Shown here one piece after another: positions 53,296-61,927 of a stretch of DNA of 62,570 bases. The stretch is from positions 1-62,570 of the forward strand of contig SCTB01000039.1 in the NCBI GenBank assembly GCA_004297545.1. The letters run 5' to 3'. The position numbers and the translations under genes are program-made. Source of the stretch: Alphaproteobacteria bacterium. Lineage in GTDB: Bacteria; Pseudomonadota; Alphaproteobacteria; Micavibrionales; UBA2020. A model generated the notes under the pieces. It was not told where the DNA came from and searched no databases. It worked only from the letters and a program-made list of their open reading frames with translations. Each line of letters begins with the position of its first letter. Position 1 is the first letter of the stretch.

Positions 53296-54141
53296 ATGAG
53301 CCAACGAATGGCAACCGCACTGAAAGGGTTTATCAATCTGGCGTTGCTTCCCATGAGCAGGCGGCAGAGCCAGAAAACCAAGGCGTATATTGCAATCGAC
53401 TTGATGCGTCAGGGCGCCCGCGAAGTCGTAACGCCCAAGGGGGTGCTGAAATTTCATGCCCTCCGCGGCTCAGGCGTTGCAAGCGCCGTCGAAACTTTCC
53501 ACACCGACGAACCGGAGACGCGCGAATGGATCGATACTTATATCAAGCCTGGAGAAATTTTGTGGGATATCGGCGCCAGCATCGGACTCTACTCCCTGTA
53601 TGCCGCTCTTAATGAAAATATTAAGGTTTTCTCTTTTGAACCAAGCGCATTGAATTTCAGCCTGCTCGTCGAGCATGTCGCATTGAACCGTATGGGAAAT
53701 CGCGTGACTCCCCTGTGCATCGCGCTTGCCGGGGATACCAGGCTGGATGTTCTCCATATGAGTCTCTACGACACGGGAACTGCCGGGAATGCCCTCGGTG
53801 TGCCCAAAACGGTATGCAAAACCTTTGAACCCGTCTTTTCGCAGGGCGTTCTGGCTTTTGCGGGAGATGATCTGCGCGAGGTTTTCAAGCTTCCTCAACC
53901 GCAGCACATCAAGCTCGACGTGGATAGCATTGAAGCGGATATTTTGCGCGGCTTGCAGCGTACGCTGCCATACGTGCATTCCGTTATCATCGAAGTTATC
54001 GGCAGCAATGCCGAAGACAGCGCCAGGATTGAGCAGTCTTTCGCGGCGGCCGGCCTCGAAGAGGATATCTCGGTCCGGACAAAGGGTTCGCAGCGCAGCC
54101 GGCTTTACCTGAACAGGAAAATGCTGTCTGGAAAGAAATGA
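53296..54141 (+). CDS. FkbM-family methyltransferase
   Basis: 281 residues. The Rossmann motif ILWDIGASIGLYSLYAA (Ser replaces the usual Asn in GANxG), then VFSFEPSALNFSLLVEHVALN, then HIKLDVDSIEADILRGLQRTL follow the FkbM pattern, although the usual DVEG reads DVDS. The N-terminus is basic without a signal peptide. It follows the first FkbM gene by 34 bases. The two share the fold but diverge in sequence, so they probably act on different positions or substrates. A link to the RTX protein is by position only. Confidence 0.82.
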   Translation: MSQRMATALKGFINLALLPMSRRQSQKTKAYIAIDLMRQGAREVVTPKGVLKFHALRGSGVASAVETFHTDEPETREWIDTYIKPGEILWDIGASIGLYSLYAALNENIKVFSFEPSALNFSLLVEHVALNRMGNRVTPLCIALAGDTRLDVLHMSLYDTGTAGNALGVPKTVCKTFEPVFSQGVLAFAGDDLREVFKLPQPQHIKLDVDSIEADILRGLQRTLPYVHSVIIEVIGSNAEDSARIEQSFAAAGLEEDISVRTKGSQRSRLYLNRKMLSGKK

Positions 54142-54198
54142 GGCCTGGAAATTCGGCTGTCTCATGCAGAGGCAATGTATTCGCGCAGCGTCATCCAT

Positions 54199-54819
54199 TC
54201 AGTTCTTCTCGGCAACGCCGTCGCTGAGGGCATTCGCCTCTCCCGCATCCGGGAAGTGGGGAGACAGAACGGACGCAACCCTCCCGACCGCCGTCACGCA
54301 GGCCTGCCGCAGGCCGGCATTCTTCACAAGGCCTGTCAGCTCCGCGATAATCGTATCCCATGCCGGGGCCGGTATTTTCAGGCCGATCGCGCGGCTGTGG
54401 ATGATATGCGCGTATCTTTCCGCCAGAGAAACATAAATCAGGACAATCGGCCGCCCGGCGGGCACATGGCGGGACAAAGACTGGAATTCCAGCGCCGCCC
54501 GCCGCGACGCATAGTAATGCAGCAGGCGCTTGGGCAGAAGCTTCAGGCAGGGCGTTTTCAGGAAGGGCGCAAAGGCGAACAACGCCATGAAAATCCCCTG
54601 GATCGCCAGCAGCGCCGGGAAGGGCGTCAGCGCCTTCGTCCACCACAGAAGCGCCGCGACGATGCTGCCCGCCGCGAAGCCGTACAGCAGCAGGTACGCC
54701 TGATAGGCGTCGCTTGTGGGCGAAACGACGACCGCGATTTCGGCGCTGGTGCGGCGTTCCGCCTCCGCGACAGCGGCTGATATGGCGTTTTTGTCCTCTC
54801 CGGTCAATTTTTTCACCAT
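54199..54819 (-). CDS. TPM-domain membrane protein (second TPM gene)
   Basis: 206 residues from the ATG at 54819, overlapping the preceding TPM gene by 7 bases; a longer open frame upstream is shadow. The N-terminal EDKNAISAAVAEAERRTSAEIAVVVSP begins the TPM fold. Two adjacent TM helices follow (about 45-65 and 72-92), then the fold resumes with RPIVLIYVSLAERYAHIIHSRAIG. This TM-interrupted form is the partner commonly found after LemA and TPM/YgcG genes. Function unclear; TPM domains have been linked to phosphatase activity and photosystem repair in plants. Confidence 0.75.
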   Translation of the reverse strand: MVKKLTGEDKNAISAAVAEAERRTSAEIAVVVSPTSDAYQAYLLLYGFAAGSIVAALLWWTKALTPFPALLAIQGIFMALFAFAPFLKTPCLKLLPKRLLHYYASRRAALEFQSLSRHVPAGRPIVLIYVSLAERYAHIIHSRAIGLKIPAPAWDTIIAELTGLVKNAGLRQACVTAVGRVASVLSPHFPDAGEANALSDGVAEKN

Positions 54820-55529
54820 GATCCCGACGATCCTCCTCCGCCAAAGCTTCCGCCGCCGCCCTTGAATCCGCCCGAGCTCCAGCCGCCGCCGATGCGCGAG
54901 CTTCCGCCCCGGTAGGAAGAGGACGGCAGATTTGAAAAAATAAACCATGCCAGGGTCGGGTAGCGGATGCAGAAGATGAGGATGAACAGCATGATCAGGA
55001 GAACCTGCCCATCCGTCAGCGGGCCGCCCGCCCTCATGTCCTCGATGCTTTTACCGCCCAGTACGGCCAGAATGGCCTGGGTTCCTTCGGATACCCCCGC
55101 TTCGATATGCTTGTTCTTGAAATTCGGCAGGATGATGTCGTGGATGATCTGGCTGGTCAGCGCGTCCGTCAGCTGGCCCTCCAGCCCGTAGCCGACCTCG
55201 ATGCGCACCTTGCGCTCGACGGGCGCCACGATCAGAAGAACGCCGTTGTTCCTGTCCTTCTGGCCGATGCCCCAGGCGCGGCCCAGCTGGTAGCCGAATT
55301 CCTCAATCGTCAGCCCCTGAAGGGAGGGTAAAGTCACCACGACGACCTGGTTCGTCGTGCCTTTTTCGTAGGCGGCCAGCTTGCGGTCCAGATCCGCTTC
55401 AATCTCGGGCGACAGCACCATCGCGTCGTCGACGACGCGGCCCGTCAGCTTCGGGAATTTGGGAGCGGCTACCGCAAGCGATACGAATAGAAGAACAAGA
55501 GCAAAACCGAGCAGAAGCGGCTGTCTCAT
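54813..55529 (-). CDS. TPM-domain protein (YgcG-like), exported and membrane-anchored
   Basis: 238 residues. Signal peptide (LLLGFALVLLFVSLAVAAP) and an extracytoplasmic TPM domain (about 25-160: LTGRVVDDAMVLSPEIEADLDRKL, TNQVVVVTLPSLQG, IEEFGYQLGRAWGIGQKDRNNGVLLIVAPVERKVRIEVGYGLEG). A TM helix near 175-195 and a Gly/Ser-rich tail (GGSFGGGGSSGSW) typical of the family complete it. The ATG overlaps the lemA stop (ATGA). Works with LemA in an envelope process not yet defined. Confidence 0.88.
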   Translation of the reverse strand: MRQPLLLGFALVLLFVSLAVAAPKFPKLTGRVVDDAMVLSPEIEADLDRKLAAYEKGTTNQVVVVTLPSLQGLTIEEFGYQLGRAWGIGQKDRNNGVLLIVAPVERKVRIEVGYGLEGQLTDALTSQIIHDIILPNFKNKHIEAGVSEGTQAILAVLGGKSIEDMRAGGPLTDGQVLLIMLFILIFCIRYPTLAWFIFSNLPSSSYRGGSSRIGGGWSSGGFKGGGGSFGGGGSSGSW

Positions 55530-56125
55530 TTACTGTCGAAATTCACTTCAGGCGCTTTTTCGGAGCCGGCGGCCGCCGAAAACACCGCCTTCGGCTTCGC
55601 GCCGTAAATCGCAGCCCAGATGAAGCCGGGGAAGGTCCGCACGCGGGTATTAAAATTCTGCACCGTGTCGATATAATCCTTGCGCGCGACGGCAATGCGG
55701 TTTTCCGTGCCTTCCAGCTGCGATTGCAGCGCGATGAACTGCTGATCGGCTTTCAGGTTGGGATAATTTTCCGCCACTGCCAGCAGGCGCGACAGCGTCG
55801 TGGACACGGCGCCCTGCGCCGCTTCGAATTTTTTCACGGCTTCCGGATCGGTCAGGTTGTCGGCGGAGAGCGTTACCTTGGTTGCGTTCGCCCGCGCCTC
55901 GACGACCTCGGTCAGCGTCAGCTTTTCATGGGTCGCGTATCCCTTGACTGTATTGACGATATTGGGGATAAGGTCGGCGCGGCGCTGGTACTGGTTCTCT
56001 ACTTGCGACCATTTCGCCTTTACGTCTTCGTCCATCCGCGGAATCGTGTTGATTCCGCTCATGACGAACATGCCCAGGACGAAAATGATGCCGAGCAGCA
56101 GCCCGTATTTTTTCAGGAATTCCAT
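55526..56125 (-). CDS. lemA: LemA family protein
   Basis: 199 residues. N-terminal TM helix (about 7-25) with a short outside tail, followed by a long helical bundle: VENQYQRRADLIPNIVNTVKGYATHEK, LSRLLAVAENYPNLKADQQFIALQSQLEGTENRIAVARKDYIDTVQNFNTRVRTFPG. These are the diagnostic LemA motifs. The ATG at 56125 has AAGG close upstream. First gene of lemA-TPM-TPM, a conserved arrangement of unknown exact function in the envelope. Confidence 0.94.
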   Translation of the reverse strand: MEFLKKYGLLLGIIFVLGMFVMSGINTIPRMDEDVKAKWSQVENQYQRRADLIPNIVNTVKGYATHEKLTLTEVVEARANATKVTLSADNLTDPEAVKKFEAAQGAVSTTLSRLLAVAENYPNLKADQQFIALQSQLEGTENRIAVARKDYIDTVQNFNTRVRTFPGFIWAAIYGAKPKAVFSAAAGSEKAPEVNFDSK

Positions 56126-56181
56126 TACCTTCACCCATTGAGAACGAACAGCTCTTCCTTGAATCCTAGTCGCGAACAGGC

Positions 56182-56217
56182 AAAGCCGCAATGCTGCAGC
56201 TGCAGCATTGCGGCTTT
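56182..56217 (-). terminator. Perfect 36-base palindrome after the citrate synthase gene, probable terminator hairpin
   Basis: Two 18-base arms (AAAGCCGCAATGCTGCAG and its exact reverse complement) with no spacer between them, 18 bases after the citrate synthase stop. As RNA it would form a long stem with a tiny loop and a trailing TTT only, so rho-independent termination is possible but not textbook. It could also limit read-through from the citrate synthase gene into lemA. Confidence 0.6.
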
Positions 56218-56235
56218 ATGTAATCCGCGTCGCTG

Positions 56236-57426
56236 TCAGGGCGCGGGGTTGCCGGGCTTTTTCTGGGCCGGAGTCGCCTTTGGCGCCGTTCCGCGCTGGT
56301 CCATGGGCACGACGGAGCGCTGGGCTTCGCCGCTGTAGGTGCACAAGGGGCGGATGAGCTTGTTGCCTTCCAGCTGCTCCATCACATGCGTCGTCCAGCC
56401 CGTGATGCGGGCCATGACGAAGAGGGGCGTATAGAGGTCCTTCTCGATGCCCATCAGGTGATAGAGGCCGGCCGTGGGAAAATCCACGTTCGGCTTGATG
56501 TTCTTCTTGTCCAGCATGCCCTGTTCGAGGATATCCATGATCTGGCCGATTTTCTCCCCGCCGCGCAGCTTGGATACTTCGTTGAAAGCGCCTTTCAGCG
56601 TGGGGACGCGGGAGTCGCCGTTCTTATAGACGCGGTGGCCGAAACCCATGATGGTTTTCTTCTTCGCGATGGCGTCGTCCAGCCAGGCTTGGGCCTTTTC
56701 GGGCTCGCCGATTTCCTGGATGACATCGAGCACGGCCTCGTTCGCGCCGCCGTGCAGGCGGCCCTTGAGGGAGCCGATCGCGCCAGTGACGGCCGAGTAA
56801 ATGTCGGACAGCGACGAGGTGATCGTGCGCGCCGTGAAGGTCGAGACGTTGAAGCTGTGTTCCGCGTACAAAATCATCGTCTTGTCGAAAGCGTTGATAA
56901 TCGCAGGTTCCGGCACCTTGCCCGTCGTCATGTTGAAGAAGTTCTCGGAATAGGAAAGGTCGGTGCGGGGGGCGATGGGTTCTTCCCCATTGCGGATGCG
57001 CGACCAGGCGGCCACGATGGTGGGAAGCTTCGCCATCATGTTCAGGGATTTTTCGAGGTTGGCGGCCTTTGATTCATCGGCCCAGTTGGGGTCTTGCGCG
57101 CCGATAAAGCTGATGGCGGTGCGCAGCACATCCATCGGGTGCGCGTCGTGGCGCAGTTTTTTCAGCACGTCGATGAGCTCGGGCTCGATAGCGCGCAGAC
57201 TGCGTTCCTTCTTCTCGAAATCGGCCAGTTCTTGCTTCGTCGGTAGCTCGCCGTGCCACATCAGGAAGGCGACTTCCTCGAATTTGCAGCTGGCGCAGAG
57301 ATCCTGCACCGCATAGCCGCGATAGGTCAGCGAATTCGTTTCCTGCACGATCTTCGAGACTTTGCTGTCGTCGATGTATACGCCGACGAGGCCTTTGTGC
57401 ACTTCGGGTTTTTTGCTGTCGTCCAT
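56236..57426 (-). CDS. prpC: Citrate synthase / 2-methylcitrate synthase (PrpC-GltA1 type)
   Basis: 396 residues from the ATG at 57426, which has AGGAG nine bases upstream. Condenses acetyl-CoA or propionyl-CoA with oxaloacetate. The N-terminal KGLVGVYIDDSKVSKIVQETNSLTYRGY and short length match type II citrate synthases of the PrpC group more than hexameric GltA. Catalytic residues: His in GRLHGGANE, His in MGFGHRVYKNGD, Asp in NVDFPTAG; CoA-binding region FTPLFVMARITGW. No prpB or prpD is near, so it may serve as the housekeeping citrate synthase. An upstream sigma-70 promoter is visible. Confidence 0.9.
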   Translation of the reverse strand: MDDSKKPEVHKGLVGVYIDDSKVSKIVQETNSLTYRGYAVQDLCASCKFEEVAFLMWHGELPTKQELADFEKKERSLRAIEPELIDVLKKLRHDAHPMDVLRTAISFIGAQDPNWADESKAANLEKSLNMMAKLPTIVAAWSRIRNGEEPIAPRTDLSYSENFFNMTTGKVPEPAIINAFDKTMILYAEHSFNVSTFTARTITSSLSDIYSAVTGAIGSLKGRLHGGANEAVLDVIQEIGEPEKAQAWLDDAIAKKKTIMGFGHRVYKNGDSRVPTLKGAFNEVSKLRGGEKIGQIMDILEQGMLDKKNIKPNVDFPTAGLYHLMGIEKDLYTPLFVMARITGWTTHVMEQLEGNKLIRPLCTYSGEAQRSVVPMDQRGTAPKATPAQKKPGNPAP

Positions 57427-57474
57427 TTGAAAGGGCTCCTGCATGACATGGGTGAACTGTTGAAAGATGCGCGC

Positions 57475-57502
57475 AGTCTACCCATAATGCGCGGCAGGTC
57501 AA
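57475..57502 (-). promoter_or_regulatory. Sigma-70 promoter of the citrate synthase gene
   Basis: TTGACC (57497-57502), 16-base spacer, TAGACT (57475-57480) on the minus strand, about 48 bases before the ATG at 57426. Good match at both boxes. Confidence 0.6.
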
Positions 57503-57543
57503 TACGTATATTCACGCTGGAATAACTTTATAATTTCAGAAGG

Positions 57544-59841
57544 TTAAGCAGCGGGAGCCGGCGGGGAGGGTGGCGGCGCTTTCATCGCATCAAAGACGCG
57601 GTAATCAAGCAGAACAGGGAGGCCAAAGAGATTCCCGAGGCTGGGCGCCACGGAAATGTTGTCGACACCCGCTTTGAAAAGGGCGATGGCCGTCTCCGGA
57701 TCGGCAGCCTGCGCGCCGCAGACGTCGATCCTGAGCGTTTTGTTCGCTTCGCGGCCCTTGACCACGACGGACTGGATGATATTCAGGATTTCCGGCGCCA
57801 GTTTCTTGAACGGGTCGAAGCCGTTCTTGCCGGCGAAATTCGCATGCGCCTTGAGGTCGCTGCGCGCCATGTTGAAGTATTCCTGCGTCAGGTCGTTGGT
57901 GCCGAAGCTGATAAAATCGCAATGCTTCGCGATGGCGGAGATATTCTCGCAGCTCTGCAGCGTTTCCACCATGACGCCGAAGCTGTAGCGATGCGGCGCG
58001 ATGCCTGCGGCCTTCGCTTCCTCGTCGATTATTTTCTTGATGTCGAGGGTGTCTTTTTCCGTCCGGACGGCCGGCATCATGATTTCGAGCGGCAGATCGG
58101 TAATCGGATCGGCATACTCAAGCGCCTTGAAAATGGTCCTGACCTGCTCGCGGTAAAGGCGCGGCCAGGTCTCCAGCGCCTCGCTGCCGTGAATGTCCAT
58201 TTTCCCGTAAAGGCCTACGAACTGCTGTTGCTCGTCCTTGTTCAAGATCTCGCGATGGACGAAGTCGAACAGGCGGAACTTGACTGGCGTTCCGTGGTCG
58301 AGGCGCTGCATGATGCGGCCGTAATAGTACCTCGAACTTTCGAACAGGTTGTCATAGCCCGCGTCGTCTTTTTGCAGCAGGACCGACTTCAATGCCTCCA
58401 GCAGGGCGGAATTCGTCGCGACCATCTGCTCGGTGCGGACAAGGCCGATGCCCTGGATGTTTTCAAGGAGGCTTTCATTGCAGGTGTCGATATTCGCCTT
58501 CACGACGTGATGGCTCGCGCCTTTGGCGCTGAACATGGCCTCAAAACATTGTCCGAGGAGACGCAGGTTGCGTGTATCGGCGCGCAGCTTGTCATTTTCA
58601 GAGAGACGCGAGAGGTCGGCTGCCTCCGTCTTGATGAAAGACGGGGGATTGACGGCGATGCCGTTGCCGCCGTTGCCGACCAGCACCATCTGGCCTTTGC
58701 GGATCGTGCGGCAGCCGATCATGGTCTCCCCGTTCTCGAAATACGGGGGCAGGTCCGGCTTTGCTTCCTCGTTGAATTCGCTCGTGAGCGTCTTTTCGCC
58801 GGGCGACATCATGCCGAAAAGTCCCGACACCATATGCGTCTCGCATAGCAGCTTGAGGTGCGAGGCCATATAGGGCGACGTCACGACGAGGCCTCCCAGC
58901 TGCCCGCTGGCCAGCAGTGGCACCACTGCGGGGTCGTAGCTTTGCATGAAGAGAATGGGCTTTTCTTCTGAGCCGTAGGAATTTTCAGCATCCTGTATCG
59001 AAAATACCGCCGGCCCCTTGACGGGGAAGCCTGCGCTGCCGTAGAACTCAGCGTCTTTTTTAAACATGCCTTCCTGGCCAGCGCTATCGCCCTGCGTGTA
59101 AAACCCCTCCAAAAACGAAGTGGCAAGGCCAAGCGCATATCCACGCAGGGCTTCGACCGCTTTTTCTGGGGCCAGCTTTCCCTGCTGCCAGGCTTCGAGG
59201 ACGCGGTCCTTGGTGACCTCCGTCATACGTTTGATCTGGTCGGTATAGTATGAGTCGTCGTGGTCAAGCGGCAGACGCAAGCCGAGCGTTTCATTCAGCA
59301 CGTCGCGAAAGGCGGTGCTGGTGGGCTTATAATTGCCCGTCGACGCCCCGTTCAGGTAATTTTTTAGCCACCTGAGCTCGCATTCGTCGACAAAGCCGGC
59401 CGGCACCCGCGCATCGTCGTTGCGCAGCTGTCCGGCCTCGGTGATGCCCATGTCGATACTGAGCGACAGGAAGTTGAGCGCCGGCAGCGGCTGGTTCGGG
59501 TAATTCTTGTCATGCCATTTGATGACCTTTCGCGCGGTCTTCGCGCCGACGCCGCCGACGTCCATGAAGATCGCATTGGGCGGGTCGCCCTTTTTACGCG
59601 CTTTTTCCAGCGCGTCCAGCAGCTGCCGCTCGTTGCTGACACAGGTGATTTTGATGTCATACCCTTTGCTCGCCAGCGCGTTCTCGATGGCCCTGCCGTT
59701 GCTGTGGAGTGACGTATCGTCGTTGCAGAGGATGATATTGGCGCGGGGGCGGGAAACGCCCGCTGGCAGTGCGGGAGCCACCGGAACTTCAGACGCCCGG
59801 AATTTACCGGTCAGCAAGGCAAAGAGGCGGCGAAGATTCAT
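57544..59841 (-). CDS. PEP-utilising enzyme with N-terminal receiver-like domain
   Basis: 765 residues. The N-terminal domain (about 33-135) looks like a response-regulator receiver: ANIILCNDDTSLHSNGR (Asp41, Asp42) and AIFMDVGG (Asp94), but the usual KP pair is not evident. After a helical linker comes a swivelling phospho-histidine domain (about 270-345) with SYDPAVVPLL and the catalytic His328 in PYMASHLKLL, as in PPDK and enzyme I (TSHAAV). The PEP-binding barrel fills about 430-750: GLVRTEQMV, EIMMPAVRTEKD, GVMVETLQ, FISFGTNDLTQ and Cys708 in DVCGAQAADPETA. The ATP-grasp domain of PPDK and PEP synthase is missing, so phosphate must come from PEP or pass to another protein. Confidence 0.75.
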   Translation of the reverse strand: MNLRRLFALLTGKFRASEVPVAPALPAGVSRPRANIILCNDDTSLHSNGRAIENALASKGYDIKITCVSNERQLLDALEKARKKGDPPNAIFMDVGGVGAKTARKVIKWHDKNYPNQPLPALNFLSLSIDMGITEAGQLRNDDARVPAGFVDECELRWLKNYLNGASTGNYKPTSTAFRDVLNETLGLRLPLDHDDSYYTDQIKRMTEVTKDRVLEAWQQGKLAPEKAVEALRGYALGLATSFLEGFYTQGDSAGQEGMFKKDAEFYGSAGFPVKGPAVFSIQDAENSYGSEEKPILFMQSYDPAVVPLLASGQLGGLVVTSPYMASHLKLLCETHMVSGLFGMMSPGEKTLTSEFNEEAKPDLPPYFENGETMIGCRTIRKGQMVLVGNGGNGIAVNPPSFIKTEAADLSRLSENDKLRADTRNLRLLGQCFEAMFSAKGASHHVVKANIDTCNESLLENIQGIGLVRTEQMVATNSALLEALKSVLLQKDDAGYDNLFESSRYYYGRIMQRLDHGTPVKFRLFDFVHREILNKDEQQQFVGLYGKMDIHGSEALETWPRLYREQVRTIFKALEYADPITDLPLEIMMPAVRTEKDTLDIKKIIDEEAKAAGIAPHRYSFGVMVETLQSCENISAIAKHCDFISFGTNDLTQEYFNMARSDLKAHANFAGKNGFDPFKKLAPEILNIIQSVVVKGREANKTLRIDVCGAQAADPETAIALFKAGVDNISVAPSLGNLFGLPVLLDYRVFDAMKAPPPSPPAPAA

Positions 59842-59869
59842 TATAATGTCGTCCTGATGATTTCCATAT

Positions 59870-59898
59870 TATTTACACCAATTCCCGAGGAGTTGCAA
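59870..59898 (-). promoter_or_regulatory. Possible promoter of the PEP-utilising enzyme gene
   Basis: TTGCAA (59893-59898), 17 bases, TAAATA (59870-59875) on the minus strand, about 28 bases before the ATG at 59841. Reasonable sigma-70 spacing; the boxes are approximate. Confidence 0.4.
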
Positions 59899-59966
59899 CA
59901 GGAATTTCGCGGTCCTGGCGTCATTGGGTTTTGCGTCATTGGTCTGATAATAAACAATAAATATGC

Positions 59967-60947
59967 CTAAAATCCCGCCCGCAGCTCAAAGTTGTATTGG
60001 GGGCCCCCTTCCTTGCTGTCCCAGCCGACCGAAGGGCCGAAACTGACGCCGAAGTCCATCCTGCCTATTTTGCCCGGGCTATACAGCACACCTGCCTTGC
60101 CGCCATAGCTTTCCGTGCCGCCATAGGCGGTGAAAAGGGCCGATATGCGTTTCATCCAGCCGGGGCCGCCGTCCTTGACCAGATGGGTCTGGTATTCGGC
60201 GAAGGCCGTTGCGCGCGAGATGCCGCCCTTGCCGAATTCCTCCTTCAGCAGCAGGCCTGCAGTCAGCCTGCCGTCGGGAAAGCTGTCAAAGCTGAAATCG
60301 CGTTGTGCGGCGCCGATGGCGTTGAAGGTGAGTACATCGCGTTCACCCAGCCAGGAAAGCCCCGCGCCTGCCAGCAGATGCCATTGTCCGACGTCATGAC
60401 GGTAATCCGCGTTGACGCCGAAGGAGGGCGCGCCGCTCATGACCGATATGCCGGCAAAGCCTGCATATTCCAGCGATGAAGCGGGGCTTAACGTCAGCTT
60501 GTTGTTATAGCGCAGGCCCAGCTGGTCGCCGGTCTGCTCGCCGTTACTGTAGAGGTCTCCCTTGCTGTTGAAAGACAGGGTATCGCCCAGCGGAAAGACG
60601 TTCTGCGAGAAATTCATGAAACCGGCATCCACCTGCCCGTGGTCGCCGGCGAAGACATGGCGCAGGTAAAATCCGGGCGTGGCATCGGCATAGCCGACTT
60701 CGGTGCGCAGCGATGTCGTGCCCGAAGCGTTCAGGGATGCCAGCGGCAGCGACCAGCCGGTCGAGCTGACTTCAGAATTGTTAAAGACTGCCGTCAGCTT
60801 TTCCCTGAGCCCGATGTCATGCCCGCCGTCTTCCGGCTGCTGCGGGGCGGCTTCCTGCCCGAACAGGGCGGTGCCGCCGGCAAGACCGATACCGACCCCT
60901 ACTTTTGCGGAAGAGAGGGCTCTCCCGAAACAGCTCTTAAGTGACAT
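59967..60947 (-). CDS. Outer-membrane beta-barrel protein, unknown function
   Basis: 326 residues. The N-terminus is a signal peptide (about 1-30, KVGVGIGLAGGTALFGQEA). The rest alternates short amphipathic strands rich in aromatic and Gly residues (GFYLRHVFAGDHGQVDAGFMNF, YNFELRAGF) and ends in Phe, the C-terminal signature recognised by the BAM machinery. No plug or passenger domain. Probably a monomeric barrel of about 12-14 strands; the channel or enzymatic role is not visible. Confidence 0.65.
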   Translation of the reverse strand: MSLKSCFGRALSSAKVGVGIGLAGGTALFGQEAAPQQPEDGGHDIGLREKLTAVFNNSEVSSTGWSLPLASLNASGTTSLRTEVGYADATPGFYLRHVFAGDHGQVDAGFMNFSQNVFPLGDTLSFNSKGDLYSNGEQTGDQLGLRYNNKLTLSPASSLEYAGFAGISVMSGAPSFGVNADYRHDVGQWHLLAGAGLSWLGERDVLTFNAIGAAQRDFSFDSFPDGRLTAGLLLKEEFGKGGISRATAFAEYQTHLVKDGGPGWMKRISALFTAYGGTESYGGKAGVLYSPGKIGRMDFGVSFGPSVGWDSKEGGPQYNFELRAGF

Positions 60948-61042
60948 GCGACGCTCCTGAAGGTTGGGCGTACAATATCAGTTTTCCATATTTACGGCAA
61001 GAAATGGAAGATAACTTGCTGTAATTGTGGAATAATGCACGC

Positions 61043-61927
61043 ATGAAAAGAACCTGGTTCCTGATCTTTTTTGCACTGCTGGCCTGCATCATTTTTCTCA
61101 GGCAGCTTGAACATTCCCTCAAACATTCCAAGGACTCTCTGATACGCGCGCTTCCGGCGGCGACGCAGAAATTTGCTTACGGCCCCGGGCGGGATCAGTT
61201 CGGGGAGTTGTGGCTGCCGTCCGGCAATGGGCCGCATCCCGTCGCTATCCTGATACATGGCGGCTGTTGGATGGAAGGGTCCGCTGACGCCTCGCAACTC
61301 GCCTATATCGCGGAGGATCTGCGCAAAAGCGGGATTGCGGTTTGGAATCTCGAGTACCGGCGCCTCGGAATCAAGGACGGGGGATACCCCGGCACCTTCC
61401 ATGACATCGCGCAGGGCATCGATTACCTGCGCCGGATATCCGCGCGCCATGCGCTTGACCTGTCGCATGTGGCGGTGATGGGGCATTCCGCCGGCGGCCA
61501 TCTTGCGCTTTGGGCAGCAGGAAGAGGCTCCCTGAAGAAGGACGGGTCGTTGTACCGGAAAAACCCGTTGCCCGTTCATGTGGCGGTCTCGCTGGCGGGC
61601 ATCAATGACCTGGCGGCATACCGGGTGGACGGTCCCGCCTGCGGCGGCCCGAAAACCATTGATGCGGTTTCAGGGGGAGAGGGGCGGTATGCCGAGACAT
61701 CGCCCGCCGCGATGCTGCCGCTGCATGTGCCCCAGATCATCGTTTCCGGCGGCAGGGATGATGTCGTGCCGCAGCGCTTCGGCGGTGCCTATGGCGCTGC
61801 CGCGAAAACCGCCGGGGACAAAGTGGAAATCATCAATATCGCCGGTGCCGGCCACATGGATTTCATCGATCCGGATTCCGGCGCATGGAAACAGGTCAGG
61901 GCCGCCCTGCTGGTTTATCTGAAATAA
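61043..61927 (+). CDS. Alpha/beta-hydrolase (BD-FAE/carboxylesterase-like), membrane-anchored
   Basis: 294 residues from the ATG at 61043 (an in-frame TTG at 61025 is possible). N-terminal hydrophobic segment (about 3-18) acts as anchor or signal. The fold has oxyanion motif LIHGGCWMEG, nucleophile Ser in GHSAGGHLALW, acid Asp in VSGGRDDVVP and the catalytic His in GAGHMDFIDP. This is the pattern of acylaminoacyl/kynurenine-formamidase-type esterases. Its 3' end overlaps the convergent flavoprotein gene by 32 bases. The substrate is unknown. Confidence 0.85.
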   Translation: MKRTWFLIFFALLACIIFLRQLEHSLKHSKDSLIRALPAATQKFAYGPGRDQFGELWLPSGNGPHPVAILIHGGCWMEGSADASQLAYIAEDLRKSGIAVWNLEYRRLGIKDGGYPGTFHDIAQGIDYLRRISARHALDLSHVAVMGHSAGGHLALWAAGRGSLKKDGSLYRKNPLPVHVAVSLAGINDLAAYRVDGPACGGPKTIDAVSGGEGRYAETSPAAMLPLHVPQIIVSGGRDDVVPQRFGGAYGAAAKTAGDKVEIINIAGAGHMDFIDPDSGAWKQVRAALLVYLK

